From: Diphasiastrum complanatum
Taxonomy: Eukaryota; Streptophyta; Lycopodiopsida; Lycopodiales; Lycopodiaceae
Length of the DNA: 64,000 bases
Assembly (NCBI GenBank): GCA_029204225.1
Contig: CM055107.1
Location: 4,599,079-4,663,078 of the forward strand
Reading direction: 5' to 3'
The notes under the pieces are model-generated. The model made no database searches, was not told the origin of the DNA, and was given only the letters and a program-made list of their open reading frames with translations. The position numbers and the translations under genes were made by a program. Below, in pieces: positions 9,091-18,300 of the stretch; position 1 is the stretch's first letter; each line of letters opens with the position of its first letter.

Positions 9091-9800
9091 CTTCGGAACT
9101 GAAAGAGAGCTACCTTAACTTCTGAAGGAAAAAAAGTCTAAAAGACTAATTTACAACTGTACAAGGAGGGAAAGAAAACTTAGCTCTTTCTGAGAACTGT
9201 ACTTCCACAGAGAGAATCAAGAAAAGCCCTTTCAGCTCTTCCTCCACTGCTTTCAGATCTGCTGTCCGGAAAAATCAGAGATCAAGGTACCAAGAAAAAG
9301 AAACAAACTTCTGATCGTCTTGGCCCCTTCCCTCGCTGTCTGAGGTGTATACTTTTTGCTCCAAAATTCCCGTTTTAGGACCCAAAACAGTTGCAAACTT
9401 GTGGTTCCTGCCAAAGACCTTCAGCGCTGGACCTGCACCCACGATTCTGTCTCAGATCCGCTCCAAATTCCAGAAAATTTCACTCCAAATTCGAAGTTTC
9501 CACCCAATTTGGCAGCGCTGGACCTGCTCCACGTTTTCTATTTAAAATGTGCTCAAAAATCCACAACTGATACATAAAAATCAAGGGTAAATCCCTGATT
9601 TTTCAGCGCTGAGCTTCTACAAGGGATTGTGCCTCAAACAACTGTAAATTCCCAGCAAATTTCAAGGATTTGAAAGCTGTTCCTACAGCGATTTTCCTCC
9701 TCAATTCTTTTCTGAGAATCTGAGAAATCTTTCCTATCTTCTGATAGCTTTCTCTACTGCTGTCCTGAACTCCCTAGGATGGAGATGGCTCTGATACCAG
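9091..9800 (-). other. gypsy untranslated leader with three 90-bp-spaced GCGCTG motifs and PBS
   Basis: Between the LTR and gag. On the sense strand CAGGTCCAGCGCTG-type motifs occur at 9604, 9513 and 9423 (spacing 91 and 90). The primer-binding site TGGTATCAGAGCC (initiator Met tRNA) ends the region at about 9786-9799, two bases from the LTR. No ORF of note. Confidence 0.85.
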
Positions 9801-10158
9801 TGTAATAGATCCTAACACCACAGTAGGGCAAACACTAACTGATCCACCCAACCTTGCCTACTCCCTGATATAGAGTAAGCCCCTCCTAGCCCAGTGTGAG
9901 GACTGGTAGCATGCTACTGCCAAGTGTCGGCCACATGGCACTGACGTGGCCGACTGCACGTCGGGACCCAACTGGGGGCCCTATCCTGCTGACAGGGTCC
10001 CTAGGCTGTGTTAGGCCCGCCATGGCTATGGACCATGCTGGGGCACACTACTCACACTGTCTTGCCCTGTTGGTCATGTACGCTGGACACGACCCTGACT
10101 GTGGTATCTGACCTATCTGTGTTCTCTAGGGTTCGGCACTGGTTACGAGCTCGTAACA
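9801..10158 (-). repeat. gypsy 5' LTR, complete (358 bp)
   Basis: Begins (minus strand) TGTTACGAGCTCGTAACC at 10158 and ends TCTATTACA at 9801. It keeps the 16-bp terminal palindrome. The G-box stem near 9930-9960 now reads CCACATGG on one arm. Confidence 0.95.
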
Positions 10159-12849
10159 GTCCCGAATCCAAGTAGTGTGGCAAAACCGGGGCCCCTGATG
10201 TATCCAGCTCCAAGAAATGGGTCTGGTAGAAAGCTGGCTTAACCCCTAACTGATTTTGCCAAGTCCGCTCTAGGTATGTGCGATAGAGGAATCGTCTAAT
10301 ATACTGGTGGGTGCCTGAGGGTAGCTCTGTGATGGAGATACCAAATGAATCAAGTAGGAGGTGAGATGCCTGAGAGAACCATGATAACCTGTAGCCCTGA
10401 TCATGAAGATGTTGTGAAGAGAGTAGTGCAACCTGTGTATCGTCTGTCTATCTCTGGTAACGCCTGTATCCTCTGTATATAAGTGATGAGCTGAAGAGCT
10501 GTCTCGATCTGTAAAGGTTGAACTGCAAACTCAGCCAAGAGAATCTCATGTGGGACAGAAGGTTTCGCTCTAATCAGCCGGGCTAGCATGGTGGTCTGTA
10601 ATCTTGAAAGACTGGCCCAATATGAGGAGGGGAGACCTGTACACCATGTCTCTGCCGCATATAGAGCCGTAGGGGTGACAATGGTATCAAAGAGGCGACA
10701 CTTACTACGGGCATCCTGGATGGACTTCCGGAAACAAAATCGCTCTAGCTGAACAAGGGAGGCATGCCCCTTCCCCAGTCGAGTGGTGGCGGCCTGTCTC
10801 ATGCTAAACATAGGACCTGAGAAGAGGATCCCTAGGTATGTGTAGGAAGGGACCACCTCTAAAACCTGTCCACCCATAGTAAGCTCCTGTCGCTGCATGA
10901 ATGCTCGTGAAGTGTTGAAGACCATAACCTGGTCTTCCCAATGTTCACCCCTAGGCCCCATCTGGTACAAAACTCATGTAGGCAGTCCAACTGCTGCTGG
11001 AGACCCTCTCTGGTCAGTGAGACCAATACCACATCTTCGGCATAATCAAGATGTCCCCAAGCTGGCAACCAGCACTGCCACACTGTGTAATGACTCGCTC
11101 CAACTCATCAATGTACAGGCCAAAGAGGACTGGTGAGAGGGAACAACCCTACTTCACCCCAATAGTGCTCCAAATGTGATCAGATATGCCACTGCTATGC
11201 CGGAAACATCCCATGACACGCTCATAAAGTGCGATTATAGCAAGAACGATCTCGGTGGAGAAGCCAAGGTCTCAGAGTCTTTGGATGAGCAATGAGCGAG
11301 GAACGGAATCAAAGGCTTTCCTGAAGTCCACAAAACAACAGTAAACCCTCTCTCTCCTGTGCCTAGCTTCCTCAATAAGTGCCCGCAATGTGAGGATGTG
11401 GTCTACAGTAGAGTAGTGGGCTCGAAAACCTGCCTGACCCATGGCATGTAATCTCCTAGTCTCCGCCTTTGTGCTCACAACCGACTGTAGGATAGCACCA
11501 TATAGTTTCGCCAGGACGTGTCCAATCATGATGGTGCGGTAGCTACTCGGAATCATGGGGTCACCATTCTTATGGATGGGGTGGATAATGTTAGTGCACC
11601 AGGATGAAGGGAAACCGGAAACAACTACGGAATTAAGAAGGGTGGCTATGGTGGGGGCAAGTAAGTCAGAGGCATGGGAAAGGACCTCTGACATGGTACT
11701 TGCAGCCATTAAGAAGATGAAGTCCCACAAGGCCAGAGATATTGAAGACCTAGGTGTGCGGCGAGTCTTTTTGGGATGGGGTTTTGTGGGGAGGGTTAGT
11801 GATGTGGCCGTGTGGAAAGAGGTGGTGAGGAAAGCAGCCTGGGTGTCAATTGGACTGTCATGAGGAAAGGAATGTGAAAGTGAAGCCAAGGATTGACGGT
11901 ACAAAGGCATGTAAGTGAGATCAAATATGTATGTGGGTGCGCGGGTAAGCGTGGATGGTGTAGATGAATGAGTGGGTGGAAGGTGGCCAATATCGAAGGA
12001 GAGAAATGAGTGATCAGAAAGGGTGGTGGGAGAGACGTGGAAGTCAGAGACTGTGGGTATAAAGGATGGTGACCCCATGAGATAGTCAACGACACTATGT
12101 CCTCCACTGTGAGTGTGGCATGTATAACTGTCTGACTGTGGCCAGCAAGGTAAGCCATTATAAATGGCTAGCTCGTGTGCCTCTCCAAACTGTAGTAAGT
12201 GCTCACCATATGGAGTAGTAGGTCCCAAGCTATCCGCGGAGGTCCTGGTAACTCCAAGCATATCACTGTCAAGGGCATGAACACGCAGCTGGTCAGTGGT
12301 GTCGAAGAACTCTGCCTGTCTCGAAGATGTCCGGGCATTAAAATCCCCTGTGAGGAGAATATGCCCTCGCTCTGAGAATCTAATAATATCTGGTGAAAGG
12401 TCCTGATATGGAGATCCAATACCCTCTGCAAAAGACGAGGACTCCGGTGGAAAGTAACACGCTGCAATAAAAAGATCGCTATCCAAACCAATATCCTGAC
12501 CCACGATGCGAGTCCATATGTAGCGGGCCAGCTCGTCATGTCGGATGAAGTCAATACTCGGATGGAGAGTCTCTCTATATAAACAGGCGACCCCACCTGA
12601 ACCACGGCCACTGGCAGATCTAGTCGCTCGTCGGAATACTGAGTCCCATCTATATCCAGGAAAAGAGGGAAGTCCGTGCTCTGGACTCTCGTGTGTCTCC
12701 ATGAAGAATAATATGTCTCTGCCTGTAATAAAATCAACAAGATCCCGTGCCGTAGAAGATGAGTGTATGCCAGCACAATTCCACACTCCAATCCAAAGGT
12801 GGTGTGGATAGGGCCTCGGGGTGCTCCCACCCCCGGGCACCCCAAATTC

Positions 12850-13640
12850 CTAGCACTGTGATATGCGAGGAGCGCTATCAAGAAAGCGCACTCGTCCATC
12901 CCGATAAATGACTCGTCTGCCAGACTCACGGGCTGCCTGAAAGGCCTTACGCCTCTCCTCCACTTGGATAAAAGTGAGGTCGTCATTCATATAGATAGTG
13001 GTGCCACGTAGCTTAGCTCTGCATCACAAAGCATCTCGACGACTCTCCAGGGAAGTGAAACGGATAATGAGTGTAGCTGCATCTCTGGTGGTCCTCCAAG
13101 CTGTATCTAGCCCATCTGTCATATGTCCTAGAGTGGTCTCGAGAAATCTTGTAGCTTCGGCAATGGCATCTTATGTGTCCGGTATCCCGCGAACCCTAAT
13201 GTTATGGGCCTTTTGCTCCCGTGACCGCTCGTCCGAAATGGTGGCTGAGATGACTGAGGAGATGGGGGCGCTAGGTGTGGTGCCTTTCTTCAAGACTGCT
13301 GCCCATGAATCTTTATGTTGCTCAATTTTATTCTCAAGCGCCCGTATCATGGTGGTTGTCGATTCCGAGCTTGCGGCCTGCTTAGTGTTGATCACTTGCT
13401 CCAATGAAGCGAGTTTGGACTGCAATAGGTTCTTTTCCTTTAGTAAGGAAACCATGACTTCTTTCATCTGTGAAAGTTCTTGCTTCAAGAATCGGAGATC
13501 TGCTCGCATTTGGTCAGCTTCCCAAGAGGAAAAGAGTTCCGTTGATTTGGAGGGAGTGTAGAGAATGGCGGTTGGAAATGGAGGGGCTGTGTGTGTGTGT
13601 GTGAAGATGATGTGGAGGAAGAAGAGGATGAGAGAGAAGG
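12850..13640 (-). pseudogene. LINE ORF1 protein (copy C), two nonsense codons
   Basis: Coiled coil (MRADLRFLKQELSQMKEVMV ... LLQSKLASLEQVI), then RSREQKAHNIRVRGIPDT (RRM start), TLIIRFTSLESRRDAL, and the C-terminal block TTIYMNDDLTFIQVEERRKA. It parallels the intact ORF1 of copy B throughout. A TAA after PDT (probably CAA before) and a TGA after DAL break it. It ends in a TAG at 12850-12852 that is in the same frame as the following ORF2. Upstream, the frame stays open through the (TC)n tract to an ATG in the tail of copy D. The true start is uncertain; an ATG at 13509 is the first inside conserved sequence. Confidence 0.82.
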
Positions 13641-13702
13641 AGGGGGTGTAATAGTGAAGGAAGAAGAAGAAGAAGAGGAAGAACCGAAAGATGAGGTGGA
13701 AG

Positions 13703-13708
<6 letters not shown>

Positions 13709-13764
<56 letters not shown>

Positions 13765-14649
13765 TTTTATTAATGTCCTTTCCATGCCAATAGGCATATA
13801 AGACGGAAAAAAAGTATATGCAAGTGTGTGGTAGAGTGGGAGCGTATGAAACGTATCTGTAACAGAATTGAAATGAAATGCTAATGAACTATACTATGAA
13901 CATAAAGTAGGTCTAAAAATTGTGATTAAGATACGATGTGATCTGGAGCTGTGCATCAAGGTGAACAGATGGCTGGTGTAGGTCTTGTCGCAATAAAAAC
14001 ATCTCTCTAATCATAAGTGCGACACATCTCGGGTCATCATATGCTATAAGAGACCGCATTGTGACAGGAGTCTCTCTGAAAAGGCAATGGTATCTCCCTC
14101 TAGACACGTAGTAGACTGCACATCTGAACAAAAAGTGCTCCTCTGACTCCACCTCAGACAATGAACATAACTGGCAGATACACTCTACGCTCCTCACGTG
14201 GGATACCATAGAAACGTCCAATCTCAATCTCAAGCTGATGTTATGAGACTCGTAGCTGACCTAGTGTGAATCTCAAGCCATGGAATAATCCAGAATCTAA
14301 ATAGCGTGGTAGAACTGGGGTCCCGACGTCATCCATCTCCAAGAAACGAGTCCTGTAATAGTCGTTGGCCCTGCCATGTGCGACGAAGGTATGCTTTGTA
14401 GGAGAAACGTTTGATATAATTGTGAGTACCCGATGGGAGGTCTGTGATAGATATGCCAAAAGTATCCAGTAGACGTGATACCTGTGAGAACCATGACAAG
14501 TGATAGCCCAGACTGTGAAGATGCTGAGATGATATGAGTGCTGCCTGTGGATATTTCTGTGCATCAGTGGGAAGCAGCCTGAGACGCTGTATATATGTGA
14601 TGAGACGGAAGATGGCATCAAGCTGTAGAGGTGGAACTGCAAACTCTGC
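13709..14649 (-). mobile_element. LINE copy D: 5'-truncated LINE with (TC)n tail
   Basis: It starts abruptly inside the RT C-terminal region (AEFAVPPLQLDAIFRLITYI) right after the tail of copy E, and runs through the zinc-knuckle end, a 3' UTR, a stem-loop at 13775-13804 (ATGCC-TATT-GGCAT inside GTCTT/AGGAC) and ATTAATAAAA to the (TC)n tract at 13709-13760. 5' truncation is the normal LINE outcome of incomplete reverse transcription. Confidence 0.85.
13913..14640 (-). pseudogene. LINE ORF2 C-terminal fragment (copy D)
   Basis: Two overlapping frames together give AEFAVPPLQLDAIFRLITYI, SLGYHLSWFSQVSRLLDTFG and ITDLPSGTHNYIKRFSYKAY, then LEIEIGRFYGIPREER and VESEEHFLFRCAVYYVSRGR ... LIAYDDPRCVALMIREMFLL. 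This is the thumb/C-terminal region and CCHC-like knuckle also seen in copy C at 10401-10550 and 8096-8314. At least two frameshifts and a stop break it. No catalytic domain is present. Confidence 0.88.
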
Positions 14650-14760
14650 TTTATGAATGTCTTTTCCATGCCAAAAGGCATATGAGACGAATAAGTACAT
14701 ATCAGTTTTGTAGAGCAAATGGGAGCTTATGAAAACATATCCGAGTACATAAAAGAAAAT
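14650..14760 (-). mobile_element. LINE copy E: 3' tail only
   Basis: A stem-loop at 14659-14688 (ATGCC-TTTT-GGCAT) and ATTCATAAAGC, preceded on the minus strand by TTTCATAAGCTCCCATT, matching the 3' UTRs of copies C and D. Copy D joins it without a microsatellite. The right (5') limit of this short copy is unclear. Confidence 0.7.
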
Positions 14761-15108
14761 GCATATAATTTAAATCTAGGTACATATACGGACAAGTATG
14801 AGGCCTTGAGAAAGGCAATTAGCCCTAGAGATTGAAAGGTCTATTTACACAAAGTCTTTGTCATTTATGTATACATTTATCATTTCAACATGGTCTTAAA
14901 ACTTAGTTGAATCTCTTCATATGTTACGTAAAAGTCATCAATCTCTTGCAATGAGATTATTGCATCTATTATCCAAATTTCAAAAACTATACTTCCAATG
15001 TACATTTTCCCACAGTCCAATCATAGAAAACCATTGCTATACATATGGTAGTTGTAACTTCTTTCTTTGATGTGGGGTCTTACTCCATCTGGTTGCATGC
15101 ATGCAGTT
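14761..15108. other. intron sequence upstream of the first visible EGY2-like exon
   Basis: No coding signal. It ends in a pyrimidine-rich stretch and TGCATGCAG, the acceptor of the exon at 15109. Confidence 0.6.
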
Positions 15109-15318
15109 TAAGTCCATTTGTCCAGATCGTGCTGCAAAATTCGATATCTCCATGGCAGGGCCTTTTGCAGGAGCAGTACTTTCCTCAGCAATGCTAGGAG
15201 TTGGGCTTTTGCTGTCAACAAGTCCAGCTTCAAGTGGAGATTTGATTCAGATTCCAAGCCTTGTCTTTCAAGGATCTCTACTCCTTGGTCTTATCAGCAG
15301 AGGAGCTCTTGGATATGA
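15109..15318 (+). CDS. EGY2: EGY2-like exon a (membrane segment, FDISMAGP)
   Basis: Acceptor GCATGCAG before 15109, donor GA|GTGAGT after 15318. It encodes [20 protein letters not shown] through [13 protein letters not shown], including two hydrophobic helices. It ends two bases into a codon, completed by the first base of exon b. Confidence 0.9.
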
Positions 15319-18300
15319 GTGAGTTTATTTGTTTCTGCACATGTTGACTTGTTCCTTTTCAATTCACCTCAGGAGAATCATCCTGTCTACAGTCTAAGAA
15401 TCTATTTCTAGTTTTTTTCTATCTAGGTTTTTTGCTTGTTCACGTGCTGCGGTTTTTTGAATCAAATTTATTATAGGCAGTGTTTTCATTTTTTAAAATC
15501 AATTGCAAGAGAGAACAAAGCAGAAGACAATGTTTCTTTTATTGTTTGACTAAGAGCCACTAATCAATGTCAATCTACTCTCCAATCATGAGCTCTTGAG
15601 ATATTTAGCAAATCTAAACCACCACCTTAGGAAGCGTCTTCTTTTCATGTTCATAACTCTTTAAATGTAATAAATCACCTCAAGCATGGCTATAGTTGGA
15701 AGACCTTTTTCAACTACTAAGATTGGATGAGGAGAGTTTTGCTTCACGACCTTGTTTACTAGCATAATTGTGTTATTCAGATTGCTGAGCTTTGAAAAGA
15801 AGCTTATGGGAGGATGGTTGCTAGTCAAAGAAACGTTGATGATGAGCGCTCTTTTCTTAATGTTCCAACCTTGGATTTGTAGTGCTTATTATTTTATGGA
15901 CTCGAAATACATTTGGCTAGTAATAGGATGTCATATCCCTTAAACAATGAGGATAGTCTTGCTAATTCTGTGTGAAGTACTTGTTACTGGGACAAGAAGC
16001 AAACTCTACTTCAATCTGCTGTCTGTAGATTTATTTTTTCCGCAGTTGCATGCTACCAGTCCTCACACTGGGCTAGGAGGGGCTTACTCTATATCAGGGA
16101 GTAGGCAAGGTTGGGTGGATCAGTTACTGTTTGCCCTACTGTGGTGTTAGGATCTATTACACAAGTATCAGAGCGCTGGACAGGGAGTTGAAAAATTGGA
16201 TTTTCATCCCTGATTTTTGAGATTTTTCAGGTTTGAACTTCAAACTAGATTGCTACAGACCAGCGACCTACTACTTGAGGTCAGATCAGAGATTCAAGCG
16301 AGTATTGGGCCTTGAATTTCAGAAAATTGGGCCAGACAGGTGGCTGTCCAATCAGCGAGGGCAAAGATACAAAAAATTCCGGATTTCTTGTTGTAAAATT
16401 CCGGTTTTCACTCAGTTTGTTGGAGCCCCACACCTGAAATCAGATCAGTCAGCTGCTCAACTCAAGCACCGGAAAATTTGGCACCGTTTTGAAGCCAAAC
16501 TGGCATTTTCCGGGACAGCAGGTCTGAAATCTTGGGGAAAAGAGCTGAAAGGGTTCCTCTTTGTAATTTCTTTGGAAGTACAGTCCTCAGAAACAGCTAA
16601 GTCATCTTTCCTTTCCCTTGTACAGTTGTAAATTAGTCTTTTAGACTTTTTTTCATCAGAAGTTAAGGTACCTCTCTTTCAGTTTCCAAGATGACCACTC
16701 CTCAGGGACCTGATCAACCCTCGGAGAGAGGCTTCGACGAACTTGAAACAGAAGCCTTGGCTTACAGTAAAGGGAAAGAACCTATGGAAATGGAAGAACA
16801 GGAACAGTTCGCCGAAGAACTCGACGAACTGGTTACCAAGGAGCAGTTTCTCCAGTTGGTAACAGAAGTGGATGAACTGAAGTTGGCATTAGCCAATTTC
16901 AAGTCCAGTGTGGATGACTCGTTCGCTGAACTCGAGAGCTTGATTTTGAGTTCCGCGAAAGGAAGCCTTCCCTCCACTTCTCAGTTGTCTCCTTCTCCAC
17001 TTCCATTAGTTTCGGGTGAGACTTTATGGTCTCACCCCAGTGCCTTTAAAGATTTAAAGCCTCCTACTTTTAATGAGGAAGAGAAGGATAGAAATGCAGA
17101 CATTCTACAAACCTTCCTTAGCAAATGGAAGAACATTCATGCTCTTAAACAGACCCCTGACCATTTGCAAGCTATTGAGGCCAGTCTTTCCTTAGGGCCT
17201 ATGGCCTATAAGTGGTGGTTAAATCTCTAGGAGACTGGGCAGACTCCCCGGTCATGGAAAGCTTTTGAAGAAGCTTTCCTAAGAGAATTCCTACCAGAAA
17301 ATGAACTTGATAGAGCCTGGGAAGCCTGGGAAAGAACAGTAATGGACAAGTCCCTCATCCAATATATCTCACAGTATCGAGAAGCAATTTTAAAGATTAA
17401 AAATATGGATGATTATCAGAAAATCAGGGGATTTGTCCGTGGCCTCAAAGATGAATATAAAGTAGAGGTCCAGAGAAACTCGCCTACTACCCTTGAGCAA
17501 GCTCTCAGATATGCTCAAATCTATGATGATTCAGTGGGTAGGAAGAGGGTGAGACAGTAGCCACTTTCTGAGTAGCCTCCTCAGAAAGACTTTCAATTTA
17601 AAAAGAAATTTTTAAAAAGAAAGAAAGAAGATAAATTTAAAGGTGAAGCTCCTCGGAAACGCCCTTCACTCATACAGCCCTTAAAACCAGATGATTTTGA
17701 GAAAGCCAAACAAGAACGTTTGTGCTTTGTGTGTATGGGCAAGGGACACACAGTCAGACAGTGTCCCAAGGGGCCTTTCACTAAAAAAGATAATAAAAAA
17801 CAAGTTCATCTTGTTCAAACTGTATGTTTCCCCAGTGACTCAGCAGCTTCCGAGATCAAAGTGTATCATGAAGATCATGAACATTGTTGCCAGCTGACCT
17901 CTGTAATGCTAGCGAGACCCTTCAGTTTTGGGCCGCATGACCTAGTACGTATGCATGGGAAAGTTGGTAACCAGTCAGTAAGAGTTATGGTTGATGATGG
18001 GGCAACCCATAATTTCATCAACTACACCCTGGTTAAAAAGCTTAAACTACCAGAAGTACCTAGTCAGCATAGGTACATAGTTTCATTAGCTAAGGGTGAA
18101 GATAAAAAAATATGGGAAACTATGGTAAGTAATTTGAATCTTGGTATTTAGGGGTACCAAGATGAAATAAACTTTCAGATAATGCACCTGGATCGTACAG
18201 ACATTGTTCTCGGGAGAGATTGGCTCTACAGTTTAGGACCTTCCCTCCACAGAAACTATCAGGAGAACACCCTCAACTTTCAACATAAAGGCCGAGAGAT

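Larger units (their letters stand above)
8447..10158 (-). mobile_element. young gypsy deletion derivative inserted in LINE ORF2
   Basis: A complete 5' LTR (9801-10158), iMet primer site, untranslated leader and gag N-terminus are joined directly to a 3' LTR that lacks its first ~60 bases. GTCCC flanks both outer ends (8442-8446 and 10159-10163), a perfect 5-bp target duplication. The two LTRs differ at only about two sites in ~297 shared bases, so the insertion is recent. Because the PPT and LTR start are missing, the inner deletion must postdate integration. The LINE reads across the empty site (LDSG..TITLPQIHTG). Confidence 0.93.
8096..12849 (-). pseudogene. LINE ORF2: apurinic-type endonuclease + reverse transcriptase + zinc-knuckle C-terminus
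   Basis: Endonuclease: IGVWNCAGIHSS, ILFFMETHESPEH (catalytic Glu), LLTGDFNART, SVVDYLMGS and LSDHSFLSFD. RT: IIHPIHKNGDPMIPSSYRTI, GQAGFRAHYSTVDHI, CCFVDFRKAFDSVPR (motif A), GVK.GCSLSPVLFGLYIDEL (motif B), then, after a frameshift, LDYAEDVVLVS where the family has YADD: the first catalytic Asp is Glu. C-terminus (8314-8096): VESEEHFIFRCPVY, a CCHC-like knuckle. No ATG lies between the ORF1 stop and the endonuclease. Breaks: stops near 11270 and 11150, frameshifts near 11080, a gypsy insertion at 8447-10158, and the RT0 block in reverse orientation at about 11691-11750. Confidence 0.9.
7456..13708 (-). mobile_element. LINE copy C: near full-length LINE (ORF1 + endonuclease/RT), with a gypsy insertion
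   Basis: The 5' end follows the (TC)n tract near 13709. ORF1 runs to 12850, ORF2 to 8096, then a ~570-base 3' UTR, a stem at 7538-7567 (GTCC.ATG with CATGGAC), ATTAATAAAG and a (TC)n tract at 7456-7526. A 1.7-kb gypsy derivative (8447-10158) splits ORF2. The 3' UTR shares blocks such as TCATGCTCCCACT with copies D and E, so the copies are one family despite different stems. Several stops, a frameshift and a local inversion make it inactive. Confidence 0.85.

Noticed and set aside
11555-11863. Plus-strand 102-codon frame as a separate gene
   Set aside because: Only its RT0-like core is meaningful, and that is best explained as an inverted piece of the minus-strand LINE ORF2.
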